Shown one piece after another: positions 47,676 through 56,436 of a stretch of DNA of 64,000 nt; position 1 is the stretch's first letter; every line of letters begins with the position of its first letter. The translations under genes were made by a program, and so were the position numbers. The notes below the pieces were generated by a model that saw nothing but the letters and a program-made list of their open reading frames with translations, did not search any database and was not told the origin of the DNA. Origin of the DNA: Streptomyces sp. NBC_01241 (GTDB taxonomy: Bacteria > Actinomycetota > Actinomycetes > Streptomycetales > Streptomycetaceae); assembly GCF_041435435.1 (NCBI RefSeq), contig NZ_CP108494.1, positions 7,474,501 to 7,538,500 on the forward strand, written 5' to 3'.

Positions 47676-49007
47676 GTGTTCTTCATGGATCGTCGTGATG
47701 CCGGCCGGCAACTGGCCGCCCGGCTGGCGCACCTCAAGGGGGCTGAGGTGGTGGTCCTTGGCCTGCCCCGCAGAGGGGTTCCGGTCGCCGCAGAGGTCGC
47801 CGAGGCGCTGGGCGCGCCGCTGGATGTCTGCCTGGTGCGGAAGCTGGGCGTGCCCTTCCAGCCGGAGCTGGGAATGGGAGCGATCGGCGAGGGCGGGGTA
47901 CGCGTGATCAACGATGACGTGGTACGTACGGCGCACATCACCCCGGATGAGCTGGCTGAGGTCGAGGCCCGTGAGCGGGAGGTGCTGGAGAGCCGTGCCC
48001 AGCGGTACCGGAGCGGGCGGGAACCGATCGGGCTGGAGGGCCGTACGGTGCTGGTGGTCGATGACGGGGTGGCCACGGGGTCGACGGCGCGCGCGGCCTG
48101 CCGGATCGCCCGCGCCCGCGGGGCTGCACGGATCGTGCTCGCCGTCCCCGTGGCACCTCACGACTGGACCGCACGGCTTGGCGAGGAGGCCGACGAACTG
48201 ATATGCCTGCAAACCCCGCGGAACTTCTTCGCGGTCGGACAGTTCTACACAATCGACTTCTGTCAGGTCGACGACGATGAGGTTGTCGCCTGTCTGGAAG
48301 AGGCGGCCGCCCGCCCGGTGAGCACCCGCCGGACCGAGTCGCGTCACGCCGTGCTCGAGGATCGGGAGGTGGAGGTGCGGGCTGGTGCGGTGGTGCTGCG
48401 CGGGCAGTTGACGGTGCCCGAGGGCGCGAGCGGGGTCGTGGTGTTCGCGCACGGCAGTGGCAGCAGTCGGCACAGCCCGCGCAACCGGTTCGTGGCCGCC
48501 GGACTGAATCGGGCCGGGCTGGGCACCCTGCTGTTCGACCTGCTCACCGAGGAGGAAGAGATCGACCGGGCCAACGTGTTCGACACCGGACTGCTGGCCC
48601 GGCGTCTGGCGGACGCCACCGGCTGGTTGCTGGGACAGCCGGAGACCGAAGGGCTCGCTGTCGGGTACTTCGGCGCCAGCACCGGCGCGGCAGCCGCGTT
48701 GTGGGCGGCCGCCGAGCCGGGTGCGCGGATCGCCGCGGTCGTCTCGCGGGGCGGCAGGCCCGACCTGGCGGGGCCACGGCTGCCGGCGGTGACGGCGCCC
48801 ACGCTGCTGATCGTCGGGGGCCACGACCAGTTGGTGCTCGACCTCAATCGCGAGGCACAGGCTCGGCTGCGCTGCGAGAACCGGCTCGCGGTCGTCCCCG
48901 GCGCCACCCACCTCTTCGAGGAACCCGGTGCTCTGGAGAAGGTCACCGATCTGGCCCGTGACTGGTTCACCGACCACATGACCCCGGTTCCCCACGCGGG
49001 GGCCTGA
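47676..49007 (+). CDS. Fusion: phosphoribosyltransferase-like plus dienelactone-hydrolase-like domain
   Basis: 443 residues from GTG 47676 (GGAGG 8 nt upstream). Residues 1-210 are a PRTase fold: EVVVLGLPRRGVPVAAEVAE and the PRPP loop TVLVVDDGVATGSTARAACR. Residues 225-440 are an alpha/beta hydrolase: GVVVFAHGSGSSRHSPRNRF, GYFGASTGAAAALWAA (Ser nucleophile), LLIVGGHDQLVLDL (Asp) and PGATHLFEEPGA (His). Both active sites look complete. This fusion is seen in several actinobacteria and is often linked to stress regulons; its reaction is unknown. The frame is open far upstream, but similarity starts here. Confidence 0.88.
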   Translation: MFFMDRRDAGRQLAARLAHLKGAEVVVLGLPRRGVPVAAEVAEALGAPLDVCLVRKLGVPFQPELGMGAIGEGGVRVINDDVVRTAHITPDELAEVEAREREVLESRAQRYRSGREPIGLEGRTVLVVDDGVATGSTARAACRIARARGAARIVLAVPVAPHDWTARLGEEADELICLQTPRNFFAVGQFYTIDFCQVDDDEVVACLEEAAARPVSTRRTESRHAVLEDREVEVRAGAVVLRGQLTVPEGASGVVVFAHGSGSSRHSPRNRFVAAGLNRAGLGTLLFDLLTEEEEIDRANVFDTGLLARRLADATGWLLGQPETEGLAVGYFGASTGAAAALWAAAEPGARIAAVVSRGGRPDLAGPRLPAVTAPTLLIVGGHDQLVLDLNREAQARLRCENRLAVVPGATHLFEEPGALEKVTDLARDWFTDHMTPVPHAGA

Positions 49008-49277
49008 GGCTGAACGCGTGCTCCGGTCACAGGCGGGTGCTCAGGCGGGACGGGGGGCATGTGCGGCCCAGGTGTGGCCATCGGTGCAGCGGTGGCGCAC
49101 GGGAGGCTGGAGGCCGTGCTTGGGAGCGCGGCCAGGTAGCTGTCCAGGTTTGACAGGTAGCGGTTGGCCGCAGGTGGCAGCGCCGCCGGCCTGAGTGCTG
49201 GGTGATGGTTGTGGCCGCAGGCGCGACCGTGTGGGCGACGGCCTCCGGCGAGGCCGCGTCGCGACGGGACAGCGTGC
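49008..49277. other. Spacer between PRT-hydrolase gene and kdpA, no gene seen
   Basis: 270 bp between convergent genes with no domain-bearing frame and no strong hairpin that I could pick out. Confidence 0.4.
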
Positions 49278-50930
49278 CTATGCGAGTCCCTCCGCGAGTG
49301 GTCCGAGGGCCAGTGCGGGCAGGAAGTTGAGCAGGGCCAGGATCAGCGCGACACCGGTGGCCAGGGTGATGAAGTTGATGCCGGAGGCGGCCAGGGTGCC
49401 TGTGGTGACGACACGTTGCTGTTGGACGGCCAGCTTTCCCGCGAGGGCGAGCACGAAGGCGATGGTCGCGTACCGGCCCAGCAGCATGGCGAGTGTCATC
49501 AGGCCGTTGTGGAAGGCGGTGGCGCCGTTGAAGCCGGCCATCGAGCTGCCATTGGTGTGGGTGTTGCTGGTGTAGGCGTAGATCAGCTCGGTGAGGCCGT
49601 GCGGCCCGGGGTTGCCCATGTCGGCTGCCCCGTCCTGGGGCAGTGCGATGGCGATCGCCGTGCAGGTCAGGATCACCGTGGGCGCGACCAGCGCGTAGAG
49701 GACGACGTAGCGCATCTCGGCGACGTCGAGTCGCTTGCGCAGGTACTCCGGGGTGCGGCCGACCATGAGGCCGCCGATGAAGACGGCGATCATGACGGCC
49801 ATCAGCAGTCCGTACAGCCCGCTGCCGGTGCCGCCGGGAGCGATCTCGCCCAGCATCATGGCCACCAGCAGCACCCCGCCGCCCAGGCTGGAGAAGCTGT
49901 CGTAGGAGGCGCCGACCGCGCCGTCCGCCGTGGCGGCGGCGGAGACCCCGAAGAGGGTGCTGCCGGGGACGCCGAGGCGGGTCTCGGTGCCCTCGTAACT
50001 CCCGCCGACCGCCGCCGCCACGACGCTGTGCGTGGAGTGCTGGGCCAGCGACGCGCAGCCGATCAGCAGGCCGAACAGGATGCCGACCACCGCGAGCAGG
50101 GTCCAAGCCTGCTTCAGGCTGCCGATCATCCGGCCGTAGGTGCGGATGAAGGCGGTCGGGATCAGCAGCATCAGCACGATCTCGATCAGGTTGCTGACCG
50201 CGTTCGGGTTCTCGAACGGGTGGGCGCTGCTGGCGTTGAAGAAGCCGCCGCCGTCACCGGAGAAGAGTTTGACGGACTCCCATGAGCCGACCGGACCGCC
50301 GATCAGCGTCTGCCGGCCACCCGTCACGGTGGTGACGGTGTGCGCGCCCGCCAGGTTCTGTTCGACACCGAGGCCGATCAGCAGCAGGCCGGCGACCACG
50401 GCGAGCGGCACGAGCACGCGGAAGATGGTGCGGATCAGGTCGACCCAGAAGTTACCGAGCTCCTCGGTGCTGTGCCGGACCAGGCCCCGGATCAGGGCCA
50501 GCGCCGCGCAGATGCCGACCGCCGCCGAGGCGAAGGCCTGGACGCCGAGGCCGGCCATCACCACGAAGTGGCCGGTGCTGGTCTCGGGGACATAGTTCTG
50601 CCAGCTGGTGTTGGTGGTGAAGCTGACCGCCGTGTGGAGGGCGGTGCGCCACGGCATGCCGCCGTGACCGAGCGACCAGGGCAGGTCGGACTGCAGGGTG
50701 AGCAGTCCGAACAGCGCTGCGATGCTGAGCAGGGAGAAGGCCAGCAGTGCGAGCAGGTAGTGCTTCCAGGTCTGTTCCCGGTCAGGGTCGATGCCGCAGA
50801 CCCGGTAGAGAACTCTTTCGAGCCGAAGGTGGAGTCCGCCGTCGAGTTGGCGGGCCATGTAGTCGCCGAGCGGGACGTGCAGCCCGACCACGAGGGCGAT
50901 GACGAGAGTGGCCTGCATCCAGGCTGCCAT
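49278..50930 (-). CDS. kdpA: KdpA, potassium-binding channel subunit of Kdp ATPase
   Basis: 550 residues, ten membrane segments. The four selectivity-filter loops of the superfamily of K+ transporters are visible: SFTTNTSWQNYVPET, FSGDGGGFFNASSAHPFENP, SSLGGGVLLVAMMLGEIAPG and AYTSNTHTNGSSMAGFNGAT. It forms the K+ pore that feeds KdpB. Start ATG 50930 (MAAWMQATLVIALVVGLHVP) lies 2 nt after the kdpC stop. Here kdpA is the last gene of the transcript, whereas it normally follows kdpF directly. The sequence itself is intact and standard in length. Confidence 0.95.
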   Translation of the reverse strand: MAAWMQATLVIALVVGLHVPLGDYMARQLDGGLHLRLERVLYRVCGIDPDREQTWKHYLLALLAFSLLSIAALFGLLTLQSDLPWSLGHGGMPWRTALHTAVSFTTNTSWQNYVPETSTGHFVVMAGLGVQAFASAAVGICAALALIRGLVRHSTEELGNFWVDLIRTIFRVLVPLAVVAGLLLIGLGVEQNLAGAHTVTTVTGGRQTLIGGPVGSWESVKLFSGDGGGFFNASSAHPFENPNAVSNLIEIVLMLLIPTAFIRTYGRMIGSLKQAWTLLAVVGILFGLLIGCASLAQHSTHSVVAAAVGGSYEGTETRLGVPGSTLFGVSAAATADGAVGASYDSFSSLGGGVLLVAMMLGEIAPGGTGSGLYGLLMAVMIAVFIGGLMVGRTPEYLRKRLDVAEMRYVVLYALVAPTVILTCTAIAIALPQDGAADMGNPGPHGLTELIYAYTSNTHTNGSSMAGFNGATAFHNGLMTLAMLLGRYATIAFVLALAGKLAVQQQRVVTTGTLAASGINFITLATGVALILALLNFLPALALGPLAEGLA

Positions 50931-50932
50931 GG

Positions 50933-51832
50933 TCAGGCCCCTTGCTTCGGGTAGGTGCGGTCGAGAGCGAGGTTGAGCTGAAGGACGTTGACGCCCGGCT
51001 CGCCGAGGATGCCCAGCGGCCGTCCGGTGGTGTAGTGGTCGACGAGTTGTCGGACGGCGTCCTCGCTTGTGTGCCGCTCGCGGGCGACGCGGGGGATCTG
51101 CAGCTGCGCGTAGGCCGGGCTGATCTGGGGGTCGAGGCCGCTGCCGCTGGCGGTCACCGCGTCCGCCGGTACGGCGGGGTGGGCCGGCGCGTTGCCGCGC
51201 ACGGGCACGGCGACCGCGGCACTGTAGTCCTCGCCGGGGGTGGCGCAGACGACCGGCACGCCTTGATAGGACGCCAGGAACGGCTTGGCCGGGCATGCCT
51301 GGTTGAGGCTCACCACCTTGGTGACGGTGCCGCTGGGGCCGCCGTCGTAGTAGACGCCGAGCACCGCGCCGACGCCGTCGCTGGTGCAGTACGGGCGCGA
51401 GCCGTCCACGTGCTCCAGCTCGCCCGCGGCCTTGCTGCGCGCGCAGACCTGGGTGAGCAGGCTGGGTTTGAAAGACTTGGGATCGGCACCGGTAGCGAGG
51501 GTGTCGACGATGCTGCGCGCGCCGAGGTTGCTTGCGCCGGAGGCGGTCGGATCGTAGCCGTCGCCGCTGCCGGCGTGGGACGGCCGGGACTGGAAGTAGC
51601 CCGGCAGTGCGTTGCCCTGGCTGTCGGTGAAGGCCTGGCCGATCAGCGAGCTGCCGGCCTGGCGGGCGTCCGCGCCTGTGAGTGGGGAGCCCTGGGCGCT
51701 GTTTCGCAGCCCGGGGAGGTGCGCGAGTGCGGTCATGCCGAGCGGGTAGACCAGGCCGGTGAGCAGGATGAGTAGCAGAAGTACCCGGGCTGCGGTCGAC
51801 AGTTGGGGCAGCCAGGCGATCAGTCGACTCAT
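50933..51832 (-). CDS. kdpC: KdpC subunit, unusually long
   Basis: 299 residues against the usual 190-230. One N-terminal membrane helix (STAARVLLLLILLTGLVYPL), then GSSLIGQAFTDSQGNALPGY and FQSRPSHAGSGDGYDPTASG, NLGARSIVDTLATG, and the C-terminal PADAVTASGSGLDPQISPAY with VNVLQLNLALDRTYP. All conserved KdpC blocks are present, so the extra length lies in the middle (about residues 120-220, CARSKAAGELEHVDGSRPYC, CPAKPFLASYQGVPVVCATP), a Cys-containing extracytoplasmic insert. KdpC stabilises the KdpB-KdpA complex. It sits between kdpB (15 nt) and kdpA (2 nt). Confidence 0.93.
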   Translation of the reverse strand: MSRLIAWLPQLSTAARVLLLLILLTGLVYPLGMTALAHLPGLRNSAQGSPLTGADARQAGSSLIGQAFTDSQGNALPGYFQSRPSHAGSGDGYDPTASGASNLGARSIVDTLATGADPKSFKPSLLTQVCARSKAAGELEHVDGSRPYCTSDGVGAVLGVYYDGGPSGTVTKVVSLNQACPAKPFLASYQGVPVVCATPGEDYSAAVAVPVRGNAPAHPAVPADAVTASGSGLDPQISPAYAQLQIPRVARERHTSEDAVRQLVDHYTTGRPLGILGEPGVNVLQLNLALDRTYPKQGA

Positions 51833-51847
51833 AGTCAGATCCTCTGC

Positions 51848-54013
51848 TCAGATCCCCGGAATGAATCGGACGAAGGCGGTGTCGATCAGTTTGATCGCGA
51901 GGAACGGCACGGTGATCCCGCCCAAGCCGTAGATCCAAAGGTGACGGGTGAGCAGAGCAGAGGCGCTGGTTCGCCGGTAGCGCACGCCGCGCAGGGCGAG
52001 CGGAATCAGGGCGACAATGATCGTCGCGTTGTAGATAACGGCGGACAGGACCGCGGACATCGGCGAGTGCAGGTGCATCACGTCGAGGGTGTGCAGGCTC
52101 GGGTAGGCCGCGATGAACATCGCGGGCAGGATCGCGAAGTACTTGGCGATGTCGTTGGCGATCGAGAAGGCGGTCAGCGCGCCCCGGGTGATCAGCAACT
52201 GTTTGCCGATCTCGACGATTTCGATGATTTTCGTCGGGTCGGAGTCCAGGTCGACCATGTTGCCGGCCTCCTTGGCGGCCGACGTGCCGGTGTTCATCGC
52301 GACTCCGACGTCCGCCTGGGCGAGCGCCGGCGCGTCGTTGGTGCCGTCGCCGGTCATCGCGATCAGATGTCCGCCGGCCTGTTCGCGCTTGATCAGGTCG
52401 AGCTTGTGCTCCGGGGTGGCCTCGGCGAGGAAGTCGTCCACGCCGGCCTCGGCGGCGATCGCCCGGGCCGTCATCGGATTGTCACCGGTGATCATCACGG
52501 TCCGGATGCCCATCCGGCGCAGATCGTCGAACCGCTCCTTCAGGCCTGGCTTGACCACGTCCTTCAGTTCGATGACGCCGAGCACCCGCGCGGTGCCGCT
52601 GTCGTCGCGCTCGGCGACGGCCAGCGGCGTTGCTCCGGCAGCTGACACCTGGTCGGTCGCCGTGTTCAGCACGAGCGGGACGCTGCCGCCGTGTTCCGCG
52701 ACCCAGTCCGCGACCGCGGCGGTGGCGCCCTTGCGCAGTTGACGGCCGCCGGGCAGATCGATCCCGGACATCCGGGTGGTGGCGCTGAACGGAACCCAGA
52801 CGGCTCCCGCGGTGTCCTGCTCTGTGACCTGGTAGCGCGCGCGGGCGTAGGTGACGATCGAACGCCCCTCGGGTGTCTCGTCCGCCAGGCTGGACAGCAA
52901 CGCGGCGTCGGCGAGCCGCTGTGCCGGGATCTCACCGACCGGCCGGAACTCCGACGCCTCGCGGTTGCCGAAAGTGATGGTGCCCGTCTTGTCGAGCAGC
53001 AGGGTACTGACATCCCCTGCCGCCTCGACCGCGCGGCCGGACATGGCCAGGACGTTGCGCTGGACCATCCGGTCCATGCCGGCGATGCCGATCGCGGAGA
53101 GCAGCGCGCCGATGGTGGTCGGCATCAGACAGACCAGCAGTGATACCAGTACCAGGCCGGTGACACCGTCGGCGTTCAGCACGGCGGTGTCGTGAGCGGC
53201 GGCGTTGTAGTGCTTGGAGAAGATCGCCATCGGCTGGAGCGTGACGACCGCCATCAGAAAGATGAAGGTCAGCATCACCAGCAACAGGGTCAGGGCCAGT
53301 TCGCCCGGGGTTTTCTGGCGGTTCGCGCCCTCGACCAGCAGGATCATCCGGTCCAGGAAGCTCTCACCGGGCTGCTGGGTGATCCGCACGACCACCTGGT
53401 CGGAGAGCACGACGGTACCGCCGGTTACCGCGCAGCGGTCGCCGCCCGCCTCGCGGATGACGGGCGCCGACTCGCCGGTGATCGCCGACTCGTCCACGCT
53501 CGCTCCGCCCTCGACCACGTCCCCGTCGCCGGGGATCACCTGCCCGGCCGCGACGGCGACGAAATCACCACGCTGTAGTCGAGTGGCCGCCACCTCCTCT
53601 TCGCGGTATGAGGTTTCCGGCGTGCCGTGCTCCCAGCCGATCAGACGGCGTGCGGCGGTCAGCTTCCGGGCGCGGCGCAGCGTGTCGGCATGCGCCTTCC
53701 CCCGGCTCTCGGCCACCGCCTCGGCGAGGTTGGCGAAGACCACCGTCAACCAGAGCCAACCGGCGATCAGAAACCCGAACACGCTGGGGTGAGCGATGGC
53801 GATCACACTGGTGAGCGTGGCGCCGACCTCGGTGACGAACATGACCGGGTTGCGCACGAGAGTGACCGGGTTGAGCTTGCGCAGCGCCTCCGGTAGCGCG
53901 AGGAGGAGTTGCTTCGGGTCCATCACCCCGGCGCCCACCTTGCCGGGGCCGGTGGGAGCGGGCGGCCCCGGGGTCACCTCGACGGCCGGCCCGGCCGGAA
54001 CAGCGGACGGCAT
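51848..54013 (-). CDS. kdpB: KdpB, P-type ATPase subunit
   Basis: 721 residues. N-terminal extension of 30 Pro/Gly-rich residues, then membrane helices, actuator loop ASVDESAITGESAPV, phosphorylation motif with Asp341 in STLLLDKTGTITFGN, nucleotide-binding domain (VPFSATTRMSGIDLPGGRQL) and hinge MTGDGTNDAPALAQADVGVA. The K of LMPTTIGALLSAIGIAGMDR marks the M4 region. It powers high-affinity K+ uptake. The start ATG overlaps the kdpF stop (TGATG). In this operon kdpB directly follows kdpF, with kdpC and kdpA after it. Confidence 0.95.
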   Translation of the reverse strand: MPSAVPAGPAVEVTPGPPAPTGPGKVGAGVMDPKQLLLALPEALRKLNPVTLVRNPVMFVTEVGATLTSVIAIAHPSVFGFLIAGWLWLTVVFANLAEAVAESRGKAHADTLRRARKLTAARRLIGWEHGTPETSYREEEVAATRLQRGDFVAVAAGQVIPGDGDVVEGGASVDESAITGESAPVIREAGGDRCAVTGGTVVLSDQVVVRITQQPGESFLDRMILLVEGANRQKTPGELALTLLLVMLTFIFLMAVVTLQPMAIFSKHYNAAAHDTAVLNADGVTGLVLVSLLVCLMPTTIGALLSAIGIAGMDRMVQRNVLAMSGRAVEAAGDVSTLLLDKTGTITFGNREASEFRPVGEIPAQRLADAALLSSLADETPEGRSIVTYARARYQVTEQDTAGAVWVPFSATTRMSGIDLPGGRQLRKGATAAVADWVAEHGGSVPLVLNTATDQVSAAGATPLAVAERDDSGTARVLGVIELKDVVKPGLKERFDDLRRMGIRTVMITGDNPMTARAIAAEAGVDDFLAEATPEHKLDLIKREQAGGHLIAMTGDGTNDAPALAQADVGVAMNTGTSAAKEAGNMVDLDSDPTKIIEIVEIGKQLLITRGALTAFSIANDIAKYFAILPAMFIAAYPSLHTLDVMHLHSPMSAVLSAVIYNATIIVALIPLALRGVRYRRTSASALLTRHLWIYGLGGITVPFLAIKLIDTAFVRFIPGI

Positions 54014-54102
54014 CAGAACTTCTCCGGGAAAATCAGAGCCACAACGAGGTAGGCCACCAGGGCTGCTGCGACTGCCAAGCCGGCGGCGTTCTCGACACTC
54101 AT
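54013..54102 (-). CDS. kdpF: KdpF, small membrane subunit
   Basis: 29 residues (MSVENAAGLAVAAALVAYLV then VALIFPEKF), one membrane helix with the typical LIFPEKF end. It stabilises the Kdp complex. The Shine-Dalgarno GGAGCGGGAG lies before the ATG at 54102, and the stop overlaps the kdpB start. It is the first gene of the F-B-C-A transcript. Confidence 0.9.
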   Translation of the reverse strand: MSVENAAGLAVAAALVAYLVVALIFPEKF

Positions 54103-54226
54103 GGTCTCCCGCTCCTTCAGTGAGCGTGTTTCATCTTGAAATTGCAGGTCCCGGGGCTGGCATGAGTCGAGATTGGGATGCTCGTGCCGGTCGTGGGTGT
54201 GGTGATCGGTAGGAGTTGATCGTCCG
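54103..54226 (-). promoter_or_regulatory. Presumed kdp promoter region
   Basis: The sequence before kdpF on the minus strand is relatively AT-rich around 54130-54150 (tttcatcttgaaattgc as read on the plus strand). No KdpE box could be assigned with confidence. Confidence 0.35.
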
Positions 54227-54505
54227 TCAGTGGTGGACCTCGCCGTTCGTCAGTGCGAGGAGAGCCCGCAGAAGCGTGGTCGCGTGTCGGGCGTTCATGC
54301 GGGCCTTGGTGAGGATCCGCCAGTTCTTCAGGTCGGCGACGCCGTGCTCGTTCGCCGCTCGCTCGCGGCTGACCAACCGGTTCGCTTCCTTCTGGGCGCC
54401 GGTGAGCGGATGGCCGCGGGTCGCCCGGCGGCCGGTGACGATGACCGGGTCGTCGGGGTCGTCGTCCAGGTTGCCGAAGCCGAGATCGGCGGCTCCTGTT
54501 CTCCT
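54227..54505 (-). pseudogene. IS5-like DDE transposase C-terminal remnant
   Basis: The frame reads DDPVIVTGRRATRGHPLTGA, QKEANRLVSRERAANEHGVA, DLKNWRILTKARMNARHATT and LLRALLALTNGEV to the stop at 54227. ERAANEHGVADLKNWR holds the final catalytic Glu of the DDE_Tnp_4 group. Everything before it is missing or unrelated. A dead tail of about 90 residues. Confidence 0.7.
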
Positions 54506-54608
54506 CTCGGATCGTTCTTCGGAGGCTGGTGCGTGCCGCGGCCAGGTCTGCCTTGAAGCTCGTCGCACGCCTCAGTGATATCGCGCGTCGTTCAGGAAGC
54601 CACCGGGG

Positions 54609-55181
54609 CTACTTGTGTCGGCTGCGGCTGCGGCTGTGCAGTGGCAGAGCGGCAAGCGCGAGCAGAATGGCAAGTCCGAGCAGCACGATCGCCTCGGGCA
54701 CGGGTTGCTTGGCGCGCCAGAGCTGGACTGGCAACCCGATCCAGGGCACGCGCAATCGTGCTACGCCCTGGACTGCCGTGGGCCGTACCGGGGTGGAGTC
54801 CGGTGCGGAGTTGGCGTCACCTTTGGTGATCAGGTCGTTGTTGGGAAGTACCTGGTAGACCCGATGGGTGACGAGGCGGCTGGGTCGGGTCGGGTCCTGG
54901 GCCAGCACGATTTGGCCCACCGCCGGTGTGCGGTCATGCGGTGGTGGCTGGTAGAGAACGACATCGCCCGGCATAAGGGCGGGACGCATGGAGCCGGACT
55001 GCACCACGCCCGCTGTCCAGCCGAGCGCCACCACGGGCAAGTGGGCCCACACCAGCAGCCCAACCATCGAGCCGAGCACGGTACGTGAGATGACCGAGGT
55101 GACCACGCGGATCGGATGCGGGGCACCCTTGGCCGCGGGTTGGCGGAGCGCGCTGACGGCCAGGTCACTTGGGAGAGTCAC
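54609..55181 (-). CDS. ER/SipW-type signal peptidase I
   Basis: 190 residues with an N-terminal helix (about 25-55) and a C-terminal one (163-183). S26B family: nucleophile Ser in VVQSGSMRPALMPGDVVLYQ, basic residue His in RLVTHRVYQVLPNNDLITKG (the Ser-His dyad of archaeal/ER enzymes instead of Ser-Lys), and KGDANSAPDSTPV. It would cleave the signal of the neighbouring TasA-like protein, whose gene lies just upstream with a 4-nt overlap. In Bacillus, SipW does this for TasA and TapA. ATG 55181 is chosen for the ATGA overlap. Confidence 0.88.
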   Translation of the reverse strand: MTLPSDLAVSALRQPAAKGAPHPIRVVTSVISRTVLGSMVGLLVWAHLPVVALGWTAGVVQSGSMRPALMPGDVVLYQPPPHDRTPAVGQIVLAQDPTRPSRLVTHRVYQVLPNNDLITKGDANSAPDSTPVRPTAVQGVARLRVPWIGLPVQLWRAKQPVPEAIVLLGLAILLALAALPLHSRSRSRHK

Positions 55182-55765
55182 TCGTGTTCCCGCGCTTCCC
55201 AGGTGAAGGACGCCTCGTTAGTGTCCACGCTTTGCGAGCTGTTGGGTGCACTCCGGCTGAACTCCCACGCGAAGCGGAAGCTCAGCGAGTTGGGTGGCTT
55301 GCCGGGCAGGGTCCAGGGACCCACGCCGGTGCGGAAGTCGGTGTACAGGGCGATGAACTCGTCCAGGGTGCCGTCGAACGCAGTCTTGTGCGGAGTGAAG
55401 CCGTTGCAGTCGCCGAAGGTGCCGCCGCTGCCCACCTCAATTTTGAGGTTGATGAAGGATTGGAAGTTGCTTGGCCAGTTCGGTGAGTTGCTGTACAGCT
55501 TGAGCGCAGTGGGGAAGCCGGCGTTCGACTTGATCCTGATGCAGTTGGAGCCTGTGTCGCCAGGCCGCATGTTGTCGATGCGGAACATGGGCACCTTGCT
55601 GTCGTTAGCCAGCCCCAGCGAGCCAGACTCCCACGTGTTGCCGCTGTTGCTGCTGGTCCCACTCCAGTCGGCGTTGGTCGCACCCCAGACCAGAGCACCG
55701 CTGAGCAATAACCCGAGCGGAACGGGCACTACCTGCGCCAGCACGCTCAGCCAGGGACGCGCCAT
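55178..55765 (-). CDS. TasA/camelysin-like secreted protein
   Basis: 195 residues. A hydrophobic N-terminal segment (VVPVPLGLLLSGALVWGATN) is followed by WSGTSSNSGNTWESGSLGLA, MFRIDNMRPGDTGSNCIRIK (the typical PGD motif), SPNWPSNFQSFINLKIEVGS, DCNGFTPHKTAFDGTLDEFI and SFRFAWEFSRSAPNSSQSVD. This is the TasA/CalY pattern: a beta-sandwich extracellular matrix fibre or protease-like protein. Leu19 is encoded by TTA (plus-strand 55709-55711), so translation should depend on bldA and thus on development. It overlaps the signal peptidase by 4 nt. Fibre formation here is inferred. Confidence 0.8.
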   Translation of the reverse strand: MARPWLSVLAQVVPVPLGLLLSGALVWGATNADWSGTSSNSGNTWESGSLGLANDSKVPMFRIDNMRPGDTGSNCIRIKSNAGFPTALKLYSNSPNWPSNFQSFINLKIEVGSGGTFGDCNGFTPHKTAFDGTLDEFIALYTDFRTGVGPWTLPGKPPNSLSFRFAWEFSRSAPNSSQSVDTNEASFTWEAREHE

Positions 55766-56079
55766 CGCCCACTCCGTTCAATTCCGTCGCAACTGCAGCA
55801 TATTGTCTCCCCCTGTCTTGCCTGCGGCGGTGCCGCTCCGTGTCGCAATCCGGATCTGATGGAGGCCCGATTCCCCGAGGAGGGTCGAAGACCGGAAACG
55901 AAGCGTCCGTCACCGCGCCAGGTCGGCGGCGATCCGTGGCGTCGGCGCTACCGGCCCGCACAGGTGGTGACTTTCGCTGGCGGCACGGACGCCAGGCCAC
56001 TGATCGAGGCCAGGACTTTGCCTTGCTCATAAGCGGAACAGGGTCAGGCTGCGGATCCGCCTTCCTGGACGGCATACGC
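55766..56079. other. Upstream region of TasA-like gene, otherwise empty
   Basis: No supported gene on either strand. The minus-strand promoter of the TasA-like gene should lie at about 55780-55830, where agcatattgtctc (plus strand) is locally AT-rich. Confidence 0.4.
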
Positions 56080-56193
56080 CTCAGCGAGGACGACTACGTC
56101 AGCACCGGCGTACCGGAGGCACTCGGCCGCGCCTCACGATCCTTCGAGGACTACGTACGGACGCCGGCGCCCACGGCGGTCTGGAACCCCTGA
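56080..56193 (+). pseudogene. C-terminal remnant of NmrA-like oxidoreductase
   Basis: The last 37 residues, SEDDYVSTGVPEALGRASRS and FEDYVRTPAPTAVWNP, look like the tail of NmrA/ergot-type NAD(P)-binding proteins (DGVRRVLGREPRSFADYVR-like end). No Rossmann part precedes it. A hairpin terminator directly follows, as would be expected for a formerly complete gene. Confidence 0.45.
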
Positions 56194-56194
56194 C

Positions 56195-56227
56195 CCCTTG
56201 GGCAAGCCCCAGCGGCTTGCCCAAGGG
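56195..56227 (+). terminator. Hairpin terminator
   Basis: 14-bp stem CCCTTGGGCAAGCC/GGCTTGCCCAAGGG with a 5-nt loop immediately after the NmrA-like remnant. Confidence 0.8.
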
Positions 56228-56436
56228 CGACGTCGGCGCAATATGGGAGGCCCTGAGGTGCTGCCATGCGCGGTGGAGGTCGCGTTCCTGCACAGGCCGG
56301 CCTCCTTGCCCCTGAGCCGGCCATGCCTCGGCATGCGTACGGCATCCGGAGAGCCCACACTGGCAATGAGTCATGCAATGCGGGCAGGCCAGGCCTTGGG
56401 CTCTTCGCCCTGCGCCGATCACCGAAGGAGACGGCC
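56228..56436 (+). other. Leader region of the CBS protein gene
   Basis: No gene. On the plus strand it ends in GAAGGAG, 7 nt before the ATG. Confidence 0.4.
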
